NCBI GenBank assembly: GCA_020201415.1
Contig: JAIVGW010000231.1
Span: forward strand, 5,629-33,733
DNA length: 28,105 bases
Source: Lentisphaerota bacterium
GTDB taxonomy: Bacteria > Verrucomicrobiota > Kiritimatiellia > JAAZAB01
Reading direction: 5' to 3'
Under the pieces are notes generated by a model. That model did not search any database, had not been told where the DNA came from, and saw only the letters and a program-made list of their open reading frames with translations. Shown piece by piece: positions 8,553 to 16,573 of this stretch; position 1 is the first letter of the stretch; every line of letters starts with the position of its first letter. A program made the position numbers and the translations under genes.

Positions 8553-9890
8553 TTACCAATTCTCCTGTTCAAGCCAAGGCGTCAACGGATACGGCACGCT
8601 CCTGGCATAACCGGCGCTGGAAAACCAGACATACCAGTTGCCGGCGGCGTCCACCACTACCGGATCCGCCAGGCCGTCACCGTCAAAATCGGTGGCCAGC
8701 GGCGCGCCCCTGATCCCGAGGTCATACGGTCCGTCCATGACATAGCCGGCGGCGGAAAACCAGACATACCAGTTGCCGGCGGCGTCCACCACTACCGGAT
8801 CCGCAAAGCCGTCACCATCGAAAGCCCCGGCCGCCGGGGCGCCGGCCACATCCGAGGTATAAGGTCCGCTTCGGGCATAACCGGCGCTGGAAAACCAGAC
8901 ATACCAGTTACCGGCGGCGTTTACCACTACCGGATCCGCCAGGCCGTCGCCGTCGAAATCGGCCAGGACCGGCGTGCCGGAGACGCCCAGGTCATGGCGG
9001 GACTCCTGGTAACCGGCAGTTGACAGCCATACATGCCAGGTCGTACCGCGCACCACTACCGGATCCGCAAAGCCGTCACCATCGAAATCCCCGGCCGCCG
9101 GGGTGCCGGACACACCCGAGACATAAGGTCCGTTTCGGGCATAACCGGCGCTGGAAAACCAGACATACCAGTTGCCTTCCGTGTCCACCACGGCCGGGTC
9201 CGCAAAGCCATCGCCGTCGAAATCTCCAGCCGCCGGCACGACACGGGTATAAGCCGCGGATTTCACCGCGCTCGGATTCATCCCTGTCTTCCAGGCCTTG
9301 GCCTTCAGGATCCCAGGCAGGGACACGGGGACCGTGCCGCCCGAGGCCACCACCGGACTTGATTCCGTCGGGTCGCTGCCGTTGGTCGTGTAGCGGATCG
9401 TCGCTCCCGCCGTCGCGCAACTGACCGTCACGTTCACACTGCCGCCCGAATATATGCCGCCGTCGGGGTTGAAGGTCGGCGTGGCGACGGTGGACAAATT
9501 GTTTAGTTTACCCGGGGAACGGGATAGGACATGAAAGTCTTGTGCGGAATTATCGGTATCAGTATCCGTCAGGCGCTGAAGCGAGGAGCCGTCGTCCAGG
9601 CCCGCAGTGTTGGCAAAGGTTTCTGTCTCTGCAAGCCTTGGGGCCACGCCGAAGGCGCAGCCGCTGCTCAATGTCGGACTTCCCCATGCAACACCATCCA
9701 ACACTTCGCTGAGAAACGTGATATCTTTCCCATCGCTGACAACAAGCATCACATTATCAGAACTTTCCAGGCTGGGAGCCGCGGCACCCAAGATTTCCAT
9801 CTTGGGAATGAAAGATCCATTGAACGACAATCCGGAGTCAAAGACGCCAAGCCCCGCGGAGGCAGGGTATAGCCTTCCGGAAAGCGGCAT
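8553..9890 (-). CDS. C-terminal part of the subtilase: lamin-tail, chitobiase-C-like and FG-GAP repeats
   Basis: 445 residues in the -1 frame relative to the protease reading frame upstream, with no signal peptide or clear ribosome binding site. The first 130 residues continue the lamin-tail domain begun in the other frame (LGVFDSGLSFNGS, SLESSDNVMLVVSDG, SLQRLTDTDTDN). Residues 137-215 form a chitobiase/beta-hexosaminidase C-terminal-like domain (ATIRYTTNGSDPT, LKAKAWKTGMNPS). Residues 219-445 are five FG-GAP/VCBS-like repeats of 44-45 residues with the core DFDGDGFADPVVV ... NWYVWFSSAGY; the DGDG motif is a likely calcium loop. It is best read as the end of the same gene as the subtilase, split by one missing base near 9852-9855. 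If expressed alone it would not be exported. Confidence 0.8.
   Translation of the reverse strand: MPLSGRLYPASAGLGVFDSGLSFNGSFIPKMEILGAAAPSLESSDNVMLVVSDGKDITFLSEVLDGVAWGSPTLSSGCAFGVAPRLAETETFANTAGLDDGSSLQRLTDTDTDNSAQDFHVLSRSPGKLNNLSTVATPTFNPDGGIYSGGSVNVTVSCATAGATIRYTTNGSDPTESSPVVASGGTVPVSLPGILKAKAWKTGMNPSAVKSAAYTRVVPAAGDFDGDGFADPAVVDTEGNWYVWFSSAGYARNGPYVSGVSGTPAAGDFDGDGFADPVVVRGTTWHVWLSTAGYQESRHDLGVSGTPVLADFDGDGLADPVVVNAAGNWYVWFSSAGYARSGPYTSDVAGAPAAGAFDGDGFADPVVVDAAGNWYVWFSAAGYVMDGPYDLGIRGAPLATDFDGDGLADPVVVDAAGNWYVWFSSAGYARSVPYPLTPWLEQENW
8560..9236 (-). repeat. Five tandem FG-GAP-coding DNA repeats, period 132-135 bases
   Basis: A near-identical block containing ccggcgctggaaaaccagac recurs with starts near 8611, 8746, 8881, 9013 and 9145, giving spacings of 135, 135, 132 and 132 bases. 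All spacings are multiples of three and all units keep the protein frame. High DNA identity between units, including many synonymous positions, suggests recent duplication or gene conversion. Confidence 0.9.
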
Positions 9891-12190
9891 GATCCTTCGG
9901 CCGTATCGTTCCCAGCCTCATTGTCGGTCAAGGCCAGATTATCCAGGGAATACGCTTCTGTGGTCGATTTGTTATAGATTTCAATGAAAGCGATGGCGGC
10001 GGGCTTATCCGTAACTTCGGTAATTTTCAGGTCATTGGCCATGGTCATTATATCGCGGCTGGCCTGAGCGTTCTGGACGGCGGCATAGGCATTAGCACGG
10101 CCCCAGCCGTAAAAAACGTTGCGTCCGGTCTGGCGGCCCGCATAACTTGCACCGCCGGGGTCAATCTTGCTGGCTGTTTCGCGCATTATATTACGTATCT
10201 GTGCTGGGGAGAGGTCGGGCATAACGGAACGCACCAAGGCGGCGATCCCCGCGGCCAGCGGCGTGGAGGAGGATGTGCCCCCGAAGCCCGTGTTGTCACC
10301 AGCCTTGCAGTAATCGCCGGCTGTGCCCGAGCTTGTATTATATCCGGCCGTGCCGGTTCGATCGGTTGTTTCAATCCGGAGTTGAGCGCTGTTACCGCTG
10401 CTCGGCGCCACGAAATCCAACTGGGGCCCATATTGACTATACTCGGACTTTGTGGCGCCCGAATTGCAGGCGCCCACGCATACGCTTGAGTCCCATGCCG
10501 AGGGATAGGCCACCGTTCCGGCCGTCAACAGGTAGGTATTGCCTGAAATCTCAATTGCACCATAGTCCTGCCAGTAGGATGCAGAGTTGTCTTCACAGTT
10601 AACCCGCATATAATAAGTCAAGCTGCCGGCAGAGGAAAGCGTCCTGGTATGGCTGAGATACGTGGTTTGGGAGTGCGAGATGGAGTTGGCCTTGACGAAT
10701 TGGTTGCCGGAATGAGCCGGATGAACGCTGGTGGCATACATGGAAGTCCATGACCCGCTCCAGCCGGATGGCAAAGCCGGCGGGGTAACAGAATCAAAGT
10801 TCTCTGTTACCCCATCAGGGAAAGTCACGGAATCCAGCCAGCAGGTGTCCTCCCCCTCGGAAACCGAGCTGTTTTTCGAGTACTTCCAATTAAATGTATA
10901 CGTAGCTGCACTGAAACCGGAAAGTTGAAAGCCGCGGAAGCCGCCGGAGTTGCCCGACGCGAAAAGAACAAGCGACCCTTTTCCGCCGGCGCCATCCTGG
11001 CGTGCATCGCGGATGGCGGTGCGGATGGTCGTTGACGGCAGCCCGCCCCCCCAACTGCAACTGATGACATCGGCATATTGTGCCGCATATCGGATGGCGT
11101 CGGCTATGACGGAATCACTGACGAAAATGTTTCCTTTAACTATCTTGATCGGCAGAATCCTGCACCCGTATGCCATGCCGGCCACCCCGAGATTGTTGTT
11201 GCCGACCGCCGCCGCCACACCGGCGCAGGGGGTGCCGTGATTGTCTGCGGCGTCTGAAGGATTCGGATCGGCGTCATCATCATAGAAATCGTATCCGCCC
11301 GGATGAATATTGGCGGCAAGGTCCGGATGGTCGGTTTGCACGCCGGTATCGATAATGGCGATGATTACGTCGGGACTGCCGACAGTGATATTCCATGCCT
11401 CGGGTGCATCCATGTCATTGTCGACCGTCGGAGTCTTGCCGCCGATACTCTGTCCTGTGCTGTGGAGGTGCCACTGGTTACCGAAAAAAGTGTCGTTGGA
11501 TACAGCGCTCAGGTCTCTTTCCTGGATGAAATCCGGCTCGGCCCACGCCACGGCGGGATCCGCCGCAATGGCCTCGGCTACATCCACGGGATAATTTTCC
11601 TTGGGTTCCACCAACCGCACCACCCATTGATTGCCCGTCAGCGGGCCAACCGTCTCCGTTCGATATCGCTGGTTGACCGTTGCAATTGCAACATCGGCAG
11701 AAGCAAGACAAACGACAATCCGGTCGGTTAGCATGATGCGGTGTAAACCGGCCAGATCGTACAAAACGGGATAGGCATAACGAACATCAGGACGATCGTT
11801 CAGCGCCGCGATGGACTCCCTGGCGCTCGTTCTTACCTTCAAAAGATGCCTTTCCCCGAAAATCTCCGTTGTCGTCTCGGCTTCAGCGGACGTCTGGACG
11901 GATAGGAGCCTGCGGCCTTCAGGCAATAGCTTGTCAATATATTCCACGACGACTTCATTGACGGTCTCCGTCAGACGGCCAGTGCGATTCCGTGAATAAA
12001 TAAAATCCGTGGCGGGGCTGTGTGATTGGGATCGGATCTTGACCGTCCCGCCCTGCCTGGCGACCGTAACAAGTGCCGGTGCGGCAAGGTCCGTTGATAT
12101 GATCGGGATCGGCGCATCGGCTGGAGGGGCGGAATACCCTAATGCAGCCATATATAAGCAAACGAACAGAACGGCATATTTCAATTTCAT
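9749..12190 (-). CDS. Exported subtilisin-like serine protease (S8), N-terminal part of a frameshifted gene
   Basis: Starts at ATG 12190 with signal peptide MKLKYAVLFVCLYMAALGYS; an upstream ATG at 12256 lies inside the previous gene and would hide it. A pro-region (about 80-215) precedes the catalytic domain. Counted from 12190, the triad is Asp281 (AIIDTGVQTDHPDL), His318 (NHGTPCAGVAAA) and Ser640 (GFGGTSSSTPLAAG), with oxyanion Asn414 (FASGNSGG). Between Asn414 and Ser640 lie 226 residues, about 160 more than in subtilisin; the extra segment (about 416-560) contains YTFNWKYSKNSSVSEGEDT and LPSGWSGSWTSMYATSVH and looks like a beta-sandwich domain. After the catalytic domain a lamin-tail domain begins (LKITEVTD, FIEIYNKSTTEAYSL) and leaves frame at PPRG near 9852. 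The rest of that domain and the FG-GAP repeats follow in another frame. Likely a secreted or surface protease. Confidence 0.88.
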   Translation of the reverse strand: MKLKYAVLFVCLYMAALGYSAPPADAPIPIISTDLAAPALVTVARQGGTVKIRSQSHSPATDFIYSRNRTGRLTETVNEVVVEYIDKLLPEGRRLLSVQTSAEAETTTEIFGERHLLKVRTSARESIAALNDRPDVRYAYPVLYDLAGLHRIMLTDRIVVCLASADVAIATVNQRYRTETVGPLTGNQWVVRLVEPKENYPVDVAEAIAADPAVAWAEPDFIQERDLSAVSNDTFFGNQWHLHSTGQSIGGKTPTVDNDMDAPEAWNITVGSPDVIIAIIDTGVQTDHPDLAANIHPGGYDFYDDDADPNPSDAADNHGTPCAGVAAAVGNNNLGVAGMAYGCRILPIKIVKGNIFVSDSVIADAIRYAAQYADVISCSWGGGLPSTTIRTAIRDARQDGAGGKGSLVLFASGNSGGFRGFQLSGFSAATYTFNWKYSKNSSVSEGEDTCWLDSVTFPDGVTENFDSVTPPALPSGWSGSWTSMYATSVHPAHSGNQFVKANSISHSQTTYLSHTRTLSSAGSLTYYMRVNCEDNSASYWQDYGAIEISGNTYLLTAGTVAYPSAWDSSVCVGACNSGATKSEYSQYGPQLDFVAPSSGNSAQLRIETTDRTGTAGYNTSSGTAGDYCKAGDNTGFGGTSSSTPLAAGIAALVRSVMPDLSPAQIRNIMRETASKIDPGGASYAGRQTGRNVFYGWGRANAYAAVQNAQASRDIMTMANDLKITEVTDKPAAIAFIEIYNKSTTEAYSLDNLALTDNEAGNDTAEGSCRFPEGYTLPPRGLASLTPDCRSMDLSFPRWKSWVPRLPAWKVLIM

Positions 12191-12216
12191 TACTGTAATT
12201 TCAGGTATGGTGAAAG

Positions 12217-13929
12217 TTATTGCACCGTCACCGTCACCATTTTGTAGAGGTGACACCCGGGAGTCAACTCCAGCGTCCCGTCCATCGGATAATCCACGGC
12301 AAACCAGAAGTCATAAGTCCCGCGGGGCGGTTGATACCGATCCAAGACCGTCGTGGAGGGCAGGTTGAACAGCGCGCCCTGGTACACGGGGCGGCAAAAT
12401 GCCAGGTTCCCGTTGAAAAGCGTCCATTGCTGGGCATGGTTCAGGTAATACCATTGGCCGGAATGAGCATAGGCAATGATCCACCAGTCCACCGGCGTTC
12501 CCGCATAACTGCCCGCGTTCATTTCCACGGTAACGGACAAAAGATCGGGATAATTGACGCTGACATTATTTGTGCTGCCATTGGCCTTGATAGTCGGCCC
12601 GACCGGGCTGCTGCCGCCATCAGTGAACAAATAGGCGGCGCCGTATTTCTGGTCATAACCCGTATTCGGATAATAAGCACCGACCAGGACCGTTTGCGCG
12701 TCAGCACTCAAGGCCACGGCGCAACCAAAATAATCATAGGTGGCGCCGTCCGCCGCCGCCACTTTCTCCTGCTGGCTCCAAGCGCTGCCGGAACGCGCGA
12801 ACAAGTAGCCGGCGCCCTGGTCCGCATGTCCGCCCACATCCGCGTCCGGCGCCCCGATCAGCGCCGTGTTGCCGTCGCCGCTCAGGGCCACCGTGTAACC
12901 AAAATCGTCCCACTCTCTGCCGTCCGCGGCGGCCAGTTTAGCCTGCTGGCTCCAGGTTGCGCCGGAGCGGGTAAACACGTAGCCGGCTCCCGACATAGTT
13001 CGCCCCACAATGCCCCAGGGGGTACCCAGCAGGGCCGTGTTCCCGTTACCGCTCAAGGCCACCGCCCAGCCTAATTGATTCCCGGTAGCACCGTCCGCGG
13101 CCGTCAGTTTAGCCTGCTGGCTCCAGGCGCTGCCGGAACGTTTGAATACATATCCAGCCCCCAGATTCGCAATGCCGCTCTGGTAGGCACTGACCAGCGC
13201 CGTGTTCCCGTCACTGCTCAAGGCCACCGCATGGCCAAATACATCTGACAACGCCCCGTCCGCGGCTATCAGCTTCTTCTGCTGGTTCCAGCTACCGCCG
13301 GAGCCGGTAAACACATAGGCCGCACCCTGGTCCGCCCTCCCGCCCACATCGGCAAAAGACGCGCCGACCAGGGCCGTGTAGCCATTGCTGCTGAGGGCCA
13401 CGCCGTGTCCCATGTAATCATAGGCGGCGCCGTCATCGGCAACCAGTTTCGTCGGCTGGCTCCAGGTTGCGCCGTAGCGGGTAAAGACATAGGCGGCTCC
13501 TTGATTCGTGTCCGCACCCATGGCGCCTACCAGGACAGTGTTCCCGTTGCTGCTTAGAGCCACGGCGTAGCCAAACCAGGTGTTGGAGTTGCCGTCCGGC
13601 ACCACCAGTTTCTTTTGCTGGCTCCAAGTCGTGCCGGAGCGCGTGAAGACGTAAGCCGCACCCTGGTCCTCATTAGCGCCTATATCGGCATAAGGCGCGC
13701 CGACCAAGGCCGTGTTCCCGTCACTGCTCAAGGCCACGGCAAAAGAAAACTCGTCATCCATGGTACCGTCCTGAGGCATCAGTTTTTTCTGCAAGGCCCA
13801 GGAATTTGCGTTGTTGGCAGAAGGTCTGGGGCAGACTTGTTCGGCGAACACGTTCATATCGGTACCACCCGCTACTATGCAACCTGCCGTCAAAACCCAA
13901 ACTTTACATCGTGTTCTGATTGTTTTCAT
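12217..13929 (-). CDS. Exported seven-bladed FG-GAP propeller protein
   Basis: 570 residues. Starts at ATG 13929 with a basic lead and hydrophobic stretch (VWVLTAGCIVAGG) and a probable cleavage after NVFA. Residues 44-439 are seven integrin-alpha-like FG-GAP repeats of 54-58 residues with the core FGYAVALSSDGNTALVGAP ... GAAYVFTRSG ... WSQQKKL ... DG, so a complete seven-bladed propeller is expected. The last 131 residues form a separate domain with aromatic motifs (VDWWIIAYAHSGQWYY, RPVYQGALFNL, GTYDFWFAVD) that I have seen at the C-termini of other exported bacterial repeat proteins. No enzyme signature; a binding or surface role is likely. It is the first gene of the exported-protein operon, 26 bases before the protease gene, and follows a good candidate promoter. 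Confidence 0.88.
   Translation of the reverse strand: MKTIRTRCKVWVLTAGCIVAGGTDMNVFAEQVCPRPSANNANSWALQKKLMPQDGTMDDEFSFAVALSSDGNTALVGAPYADIGANEDQGAAYVFTRSGTTWSQQKKLVVPDGNSNTWFGYAVALSSNGNTVLVGAMGADTNQGAAYVFTRYGATWSQPTKLVADDGAAYDYMGHGVALSSNGYTALVGASFADVGGRADQGAAYVFTGSGGSWNQQKKLIAADGALSDVFGHAVALSSDGNTALVSAYQSGIANLGAGYVFKRSGSAWSQQAKLTAADGATGNQLGWAVALSGNGNTALLGTPWGIVGRTMSGAGYVFTRSGATWSQQAKLAAADGREWDDFGYTVALSGDGNTALIGAPDADVGGHADQGAGYLFARSGSAWSQQEKVAAADGATYDYFGCAVALSADAQTVLVGAYYPNTGYDQKYGAAYLFTDGGSSPVGPTIKANGSTNNVSVNYPDLLSVTVEMNAGSYAGTPVDWWIIAYAHSGQWYYLNHAQQWTLFNGNLAFCRPVYQGALFNLPSTTVLDRYQPPRGTYDFWFAVDYPMDGTLELTPGCHLYKMVTVTVQ
12613..13800 (-). repeat. Seven tandem FG-GAP-coding repeats, period 162-174 bases
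   Basis: The element gctggctcca and its surroundings recur at 12771, 12945, 13116, 13281, 13455 and 13617, with spacings of 174, 171, 165, 174 and 162 bases, all multiples of three. The units encode the seven blades of the propeller. DNA identity is high but lower than in the five-repeat array at 8560-9236. Confidence 0.88.
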
Positions 13930-13957
13930 AGCACATTCCGTATCAGTTTAATCCGAC

Positions 13958-13985
13958 AGTATGATTTTCCCGCATGACAAGTCAA
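13958..13985 (-). promoter_or_regulatory. Candidate promoter of the exported-protein operon
   Basis: On the minus strand TTGACT (13980-13985) is followed by a 16-base spacer and CATACT (13958-13963), about 28 bases before the ATG at 13929. It lies in the 283-base gap 13930-14212, which is AT-richer than its surroundings and contains no open frame or convincing hairpin terminator; nothing else was recognised there. Confidence 0.45.
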
Positions 13986-14212
13986 TTGTTTCCAAAAGTT
14001 CAGTGCCGATTTTTTTACATCATAGTGTACTCCAAAATGTAACACCGCCCACCTTCCCTTGCGGATAAACCATTCCGAAAAATAATTTCGCATCATCATA
14101 TTGAACTATTACTCCCATATTGCCCACCTGTCAACCACACAAAAACATTGGGCGCGGTAAATTTTGCGCTAGTGATTCTTATAACGAACATTGCTTGTTG
14201 GCGCTTTGTTGA

Positions 14213-15664
14213 TCAAGGCCTGAACTGAAACGAATAGACGTCCGCGGCGCTTAGTTCCATTTCCATGGTTACCGACTTTCCGGCAAGTTGTGCAACATCG
14301 CCATCCTCGAAGACAACTCGCCGGTCCAGGCTGTTGCCGAAAAGTTCACAGGAAGTCAGGACGCAATCGTCCGAGCACAATTTGACTATGACGAAGCCTG
14401 CCGCGGAGGTGGCAAGATTGATTGAGAGATCGCGTCCTGCGAAGATAAATGGTTTGGTCGCCAGTCTTTGCGGCTGGTAAGTTGCGTGATAGGAAGCAAA
14501 CCCATCGACGCGCAGCGTATAACGTCGAAGTTCCGCAGGCTTCCGGCTCCAGTGATTATCGTAAGCGTACATTGACAGCTCCATGGGCGCTCCGGGCAGA
14601 CGGCTGGGCGTTTCGATCATGCCTACAGCCGGAAAACAGTCTCCGTATACCCAGTTGCGCTCGCGCTCGACGCCGGGCGTCATGAAGGCCTCATCCCAAC
14701 GGTGCCAACGCCGGCCATCGCGGGATGACATAAACACGCAGTCGGTGACCGTCAGCCCGAAGCGTGGTTTGATCGCTACAAGCTTCTTCCGGTCTTCCGC
14801 ACCGGGCAACTGGTCATAGTTCGGAGTCCAAGCCGTGCGCTCAACATAACGGGACGGGAAACCGACAAAGACATGATCAGCCCGGTAGTAAGGCTGCACA
14901 ACGTTCGTGTACAGCGGGTAATCCGGGCCGTCTCCGAAATCAAGCAGTTGCGGGACGCTCCATTTCCTGAAGTCTGTTGATTCCATCCACCGCACATCTC
15001 GCACCGGGCCTTTGCTCCGATTACGCTGGCGGAGATCGGTCTGGTCAACTGTCAACGAGTGAAAATCCCGGATGTAGCAGCGGTACCGTCCCCGGCGCCG
15101 GTCCCAGAGTGCAATGTTGAGCGTGTCGAATGCACCGCGATCAGTCATCGGCCATGCCTTGGCAAAGCGGACGCCATCGCTGCTGGTAAAGCACCATAGA
15201 GTCTTGTCGCGCTTATTGACGCCGACCCCCTTGTAAATCTCTGCCGGGGAGCAGTCCGGGTTGGGATCCTTCAATACGGAGAAGTTGTCAAACGCGGCGG
15301 TACATTGATCAAGAATGATATTGTTCTTACGCGAACCATTGAATTCACAGAGGCCGAGGTCGGGCTTGACCCATGTCAACCCATCCGTGCTTTCAGCATA
15401 GGCCACGGTGATCCCACTGGTCTTATGTTCGGTCGCATCTGGATCGAGCATCTGCCAGGCCAGATAATACATCCGGTAGAGCGATCCGTCCCTGACAATG
15501 CAATGAAAGTTGCAGCCATCCCCTTCCCAAGGTGCATCATGCACCATGACCACCTCCTGCGGTTGCGGGTGGTGTAATCTGGGCGTAGCGGTGGTTCGAT
15601 CCGTATCGACCAGGAAGTCGTCCCAGAAGAATTCGCGCCGGCTTCCAAGAATTATTGGTTCCAT
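14213..15664 (-). CDS. Invertase/arabinanase-like beta-propeller protein (putative glycosidase) A
   Basis: About 483 residues from ATG 15664 (MEPIILGSRREFFWDDFLVD), preferred because AAAGGA stands ten bases upstream; ATG at 15766 would add 34 residues unlike the family. Motifs of the five-bladed propeller proteins abundant in PVC genomes are visible: FFWDDFLVD at the start (a candidate blade-one acid), AYAESTDGLTWVKPDLGL followed by EFNGSRKNNII, and WMESTDFRKWSVPQLLDF. The C-terminus is a small beta-sandwich (FIFAGRDLSINL to the end) as in family-32 enzymes. No signal peptide is seen, so it may be cytoplasmic. Substrate unknown. It shares motifs with the propeller gene at 17589-19172. The 266 bases upstream (15665-15930) hold a short palindrome TGGCGCCA near 15907 and no convincing promoter. 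Confidence 0.7.
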   Translation of the reverse strand: MEPIILGSRREFFWDDFLVDTDRTTATPRLHHPQPQEVVMVHDAPWEGDGCNFHCIVRDGSLYRMYYLAWQMLDPDATEHKTSGITVAYAESTDGLTWVKPDLGLCEFNGSRKNNIILDQCTAAFDNFSVLKDPNPDCSPAEIYKGVGVNKRDKTLWCFTSSDGVRFAKAWPMTDRGAFDTLNIALWDRRRGRYRCYIRDFHSLTVDQTDLRQRNRSKGPVRDVRWMESTDFRKWSVPQLLDFGDGPDYPLYTNVVQPYYRADHVFVGFPSRYVERTAWTPNYDQLPGAEDRKKLVAIKPRFGLTVTDCVFMSSRDGRRWHRWDEAFMTPGVERERNWVYGDCFPAVGMIETPSRLPGAPMELSMYAYDNHWSRKPAELRRYTLRVDGFASYHATYQPQRLATKPFIFAGRDLSINLATSAAGFVIVKLCSDDCVLTSCELFGNSLDRRVVFEDGDVAQLAGKSVTMEMELSAADVYSFQFRP

Positions 15665-15930
15665 TTCAGCATAATCCTTTCGTATGATTGCTTGCCTACA
15701 TTCCATTATTTCAATATTCCCGTCCCTATGTAACGCCAGTAAATTATCTCCATAATCATGTTTCAAGCAGTTTGTGGAATGTGGCAGGCTGACCCTTGTT
15801 CCTCAAATATTGATTTCATAGCTACTTTCAAAATGTCGGACGTTTGCGACCACGGGAACCCTTCCATCAAACAAACCCAAGGGTTAATTGGTTCCAGATG
15901 CCACTGGCGCCAAATCACTTTGCAGATTAA

Positions 15931-16542
15931 TCACATTAAGGTCGCGTACCAGGATGCCAAACCATCGAAGGCCATCTGTACCCCCATGGTCATCACGACC
16001 AGACCGGTAATGCGGATCAAAGCACCAAGAAAATTGAAGCGTTCAAGAATCCGGCTGATATACCGGGACATCTGCATGATAATGTAATTGACTGAGACAG
16101 CTACAACCAGCGCAGCCGCTGACAACAGCAAACCGGAAGTTGCCTGCAAGGCGATGCACGCGGTTATAGTCGCCGGCCCTGCGATCATGGGGCAGGCCAA
16201 CGGTACCAGCGCAATGTCATCATAACTTGCCTGCGTTTCACGCTCGAAGAACACGCCCTTGCGCAGGGCGGTAAAGCCGACCGAAAACAGGACGATGCCG
16301 CCGGCAAATTGCAGGGAATGCAGCTGGACATGAAAAACCACCCGCAGCACAAAATCACCGCAAATCATGGCGCCAAGCAGGATAAAGGCCGCCACAATAC
16401 TGGCCTTGCCCACAAGCGGCTTGATCTGACATTCAGCGTCAGTGCCTGAAACCGAAGACAAAACCGACACTTTACTGATCGGGTTAATCAGCGCCAGCAG
16501 ATACAAGGCATTAACCAATATTTCTATTAGATTTTCTTTCAT
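15931..16542 (-). CDS. MarC-family integral membrane protein
   Basis: 203 residues from ATG 16542 (MKENLIEILVNALYLL). A longer frame to 16767 lies inside the upstream gene and gives non-membrane sequence, so it is rejected. About six hydrophobic segments are visible. Family motifs are ALINPISKVSVL near the start, LQFAGGIVLFSVGF in the middle, and the second half-repeat IALVPLACPMIAGPATITA. MarC (UPF0056) proteins are inner-membrane proteins of unknown transport role; the name comes from a disproved link to antibiotic resistance. The ribosome binding site is weak. The gene lies 31 bases after the sialidase-like gene and is likely co-transcribed, which would fit handling of a sugar-derived solute, but this is only inferred from context. 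Confidence 0.85.
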   Translation of the reverse strand: MKENLIEILVNALYLLALINPISKVSVLSSVSGTDAECQIKPLVGKASIVAAFILLGAMICGDFVLRVVFHVQLHSLQFAGGIVLFSVGFTALRKGVFFERETQASYDDIALVPLACPMIAGPATITACIALQATSGLLLSAAALVVAVSVNYIIMQMSRYISRILERFNFLGALIRITGLVVMTMGVQMAFDGLASWYATLM

Positions 16543-16573
16543 ACTTATGACCAAGGTGTCGATATTTTTTACA

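Noticed and set aside
8560..9236. Evenly spaced repeats considered as a CRISPR array
   Set aside because: Period is 132-135 bases, units are coding and in frame, and there are no variable spacers between short identical repeats.
9845..9860. Programmed -1 frameshifting in the subtilase gene
   Set aside because: The bases CCG CGG GGC do not form an X XXY YYZ slippery heptamer in the zero frame and no strong downstream stem was seen.
12220..13074. 284-codon frame with repeats on the plus strand
   Set aside because: Antisense image of the FG-GAP propeller repeats; its periodicity is inherited from the real gene.
14140..14212. Hairpin terminator behind propeller gene A
   Set aside because: Only four-base GCGC stems without a following T run on the minus strand; too weak.
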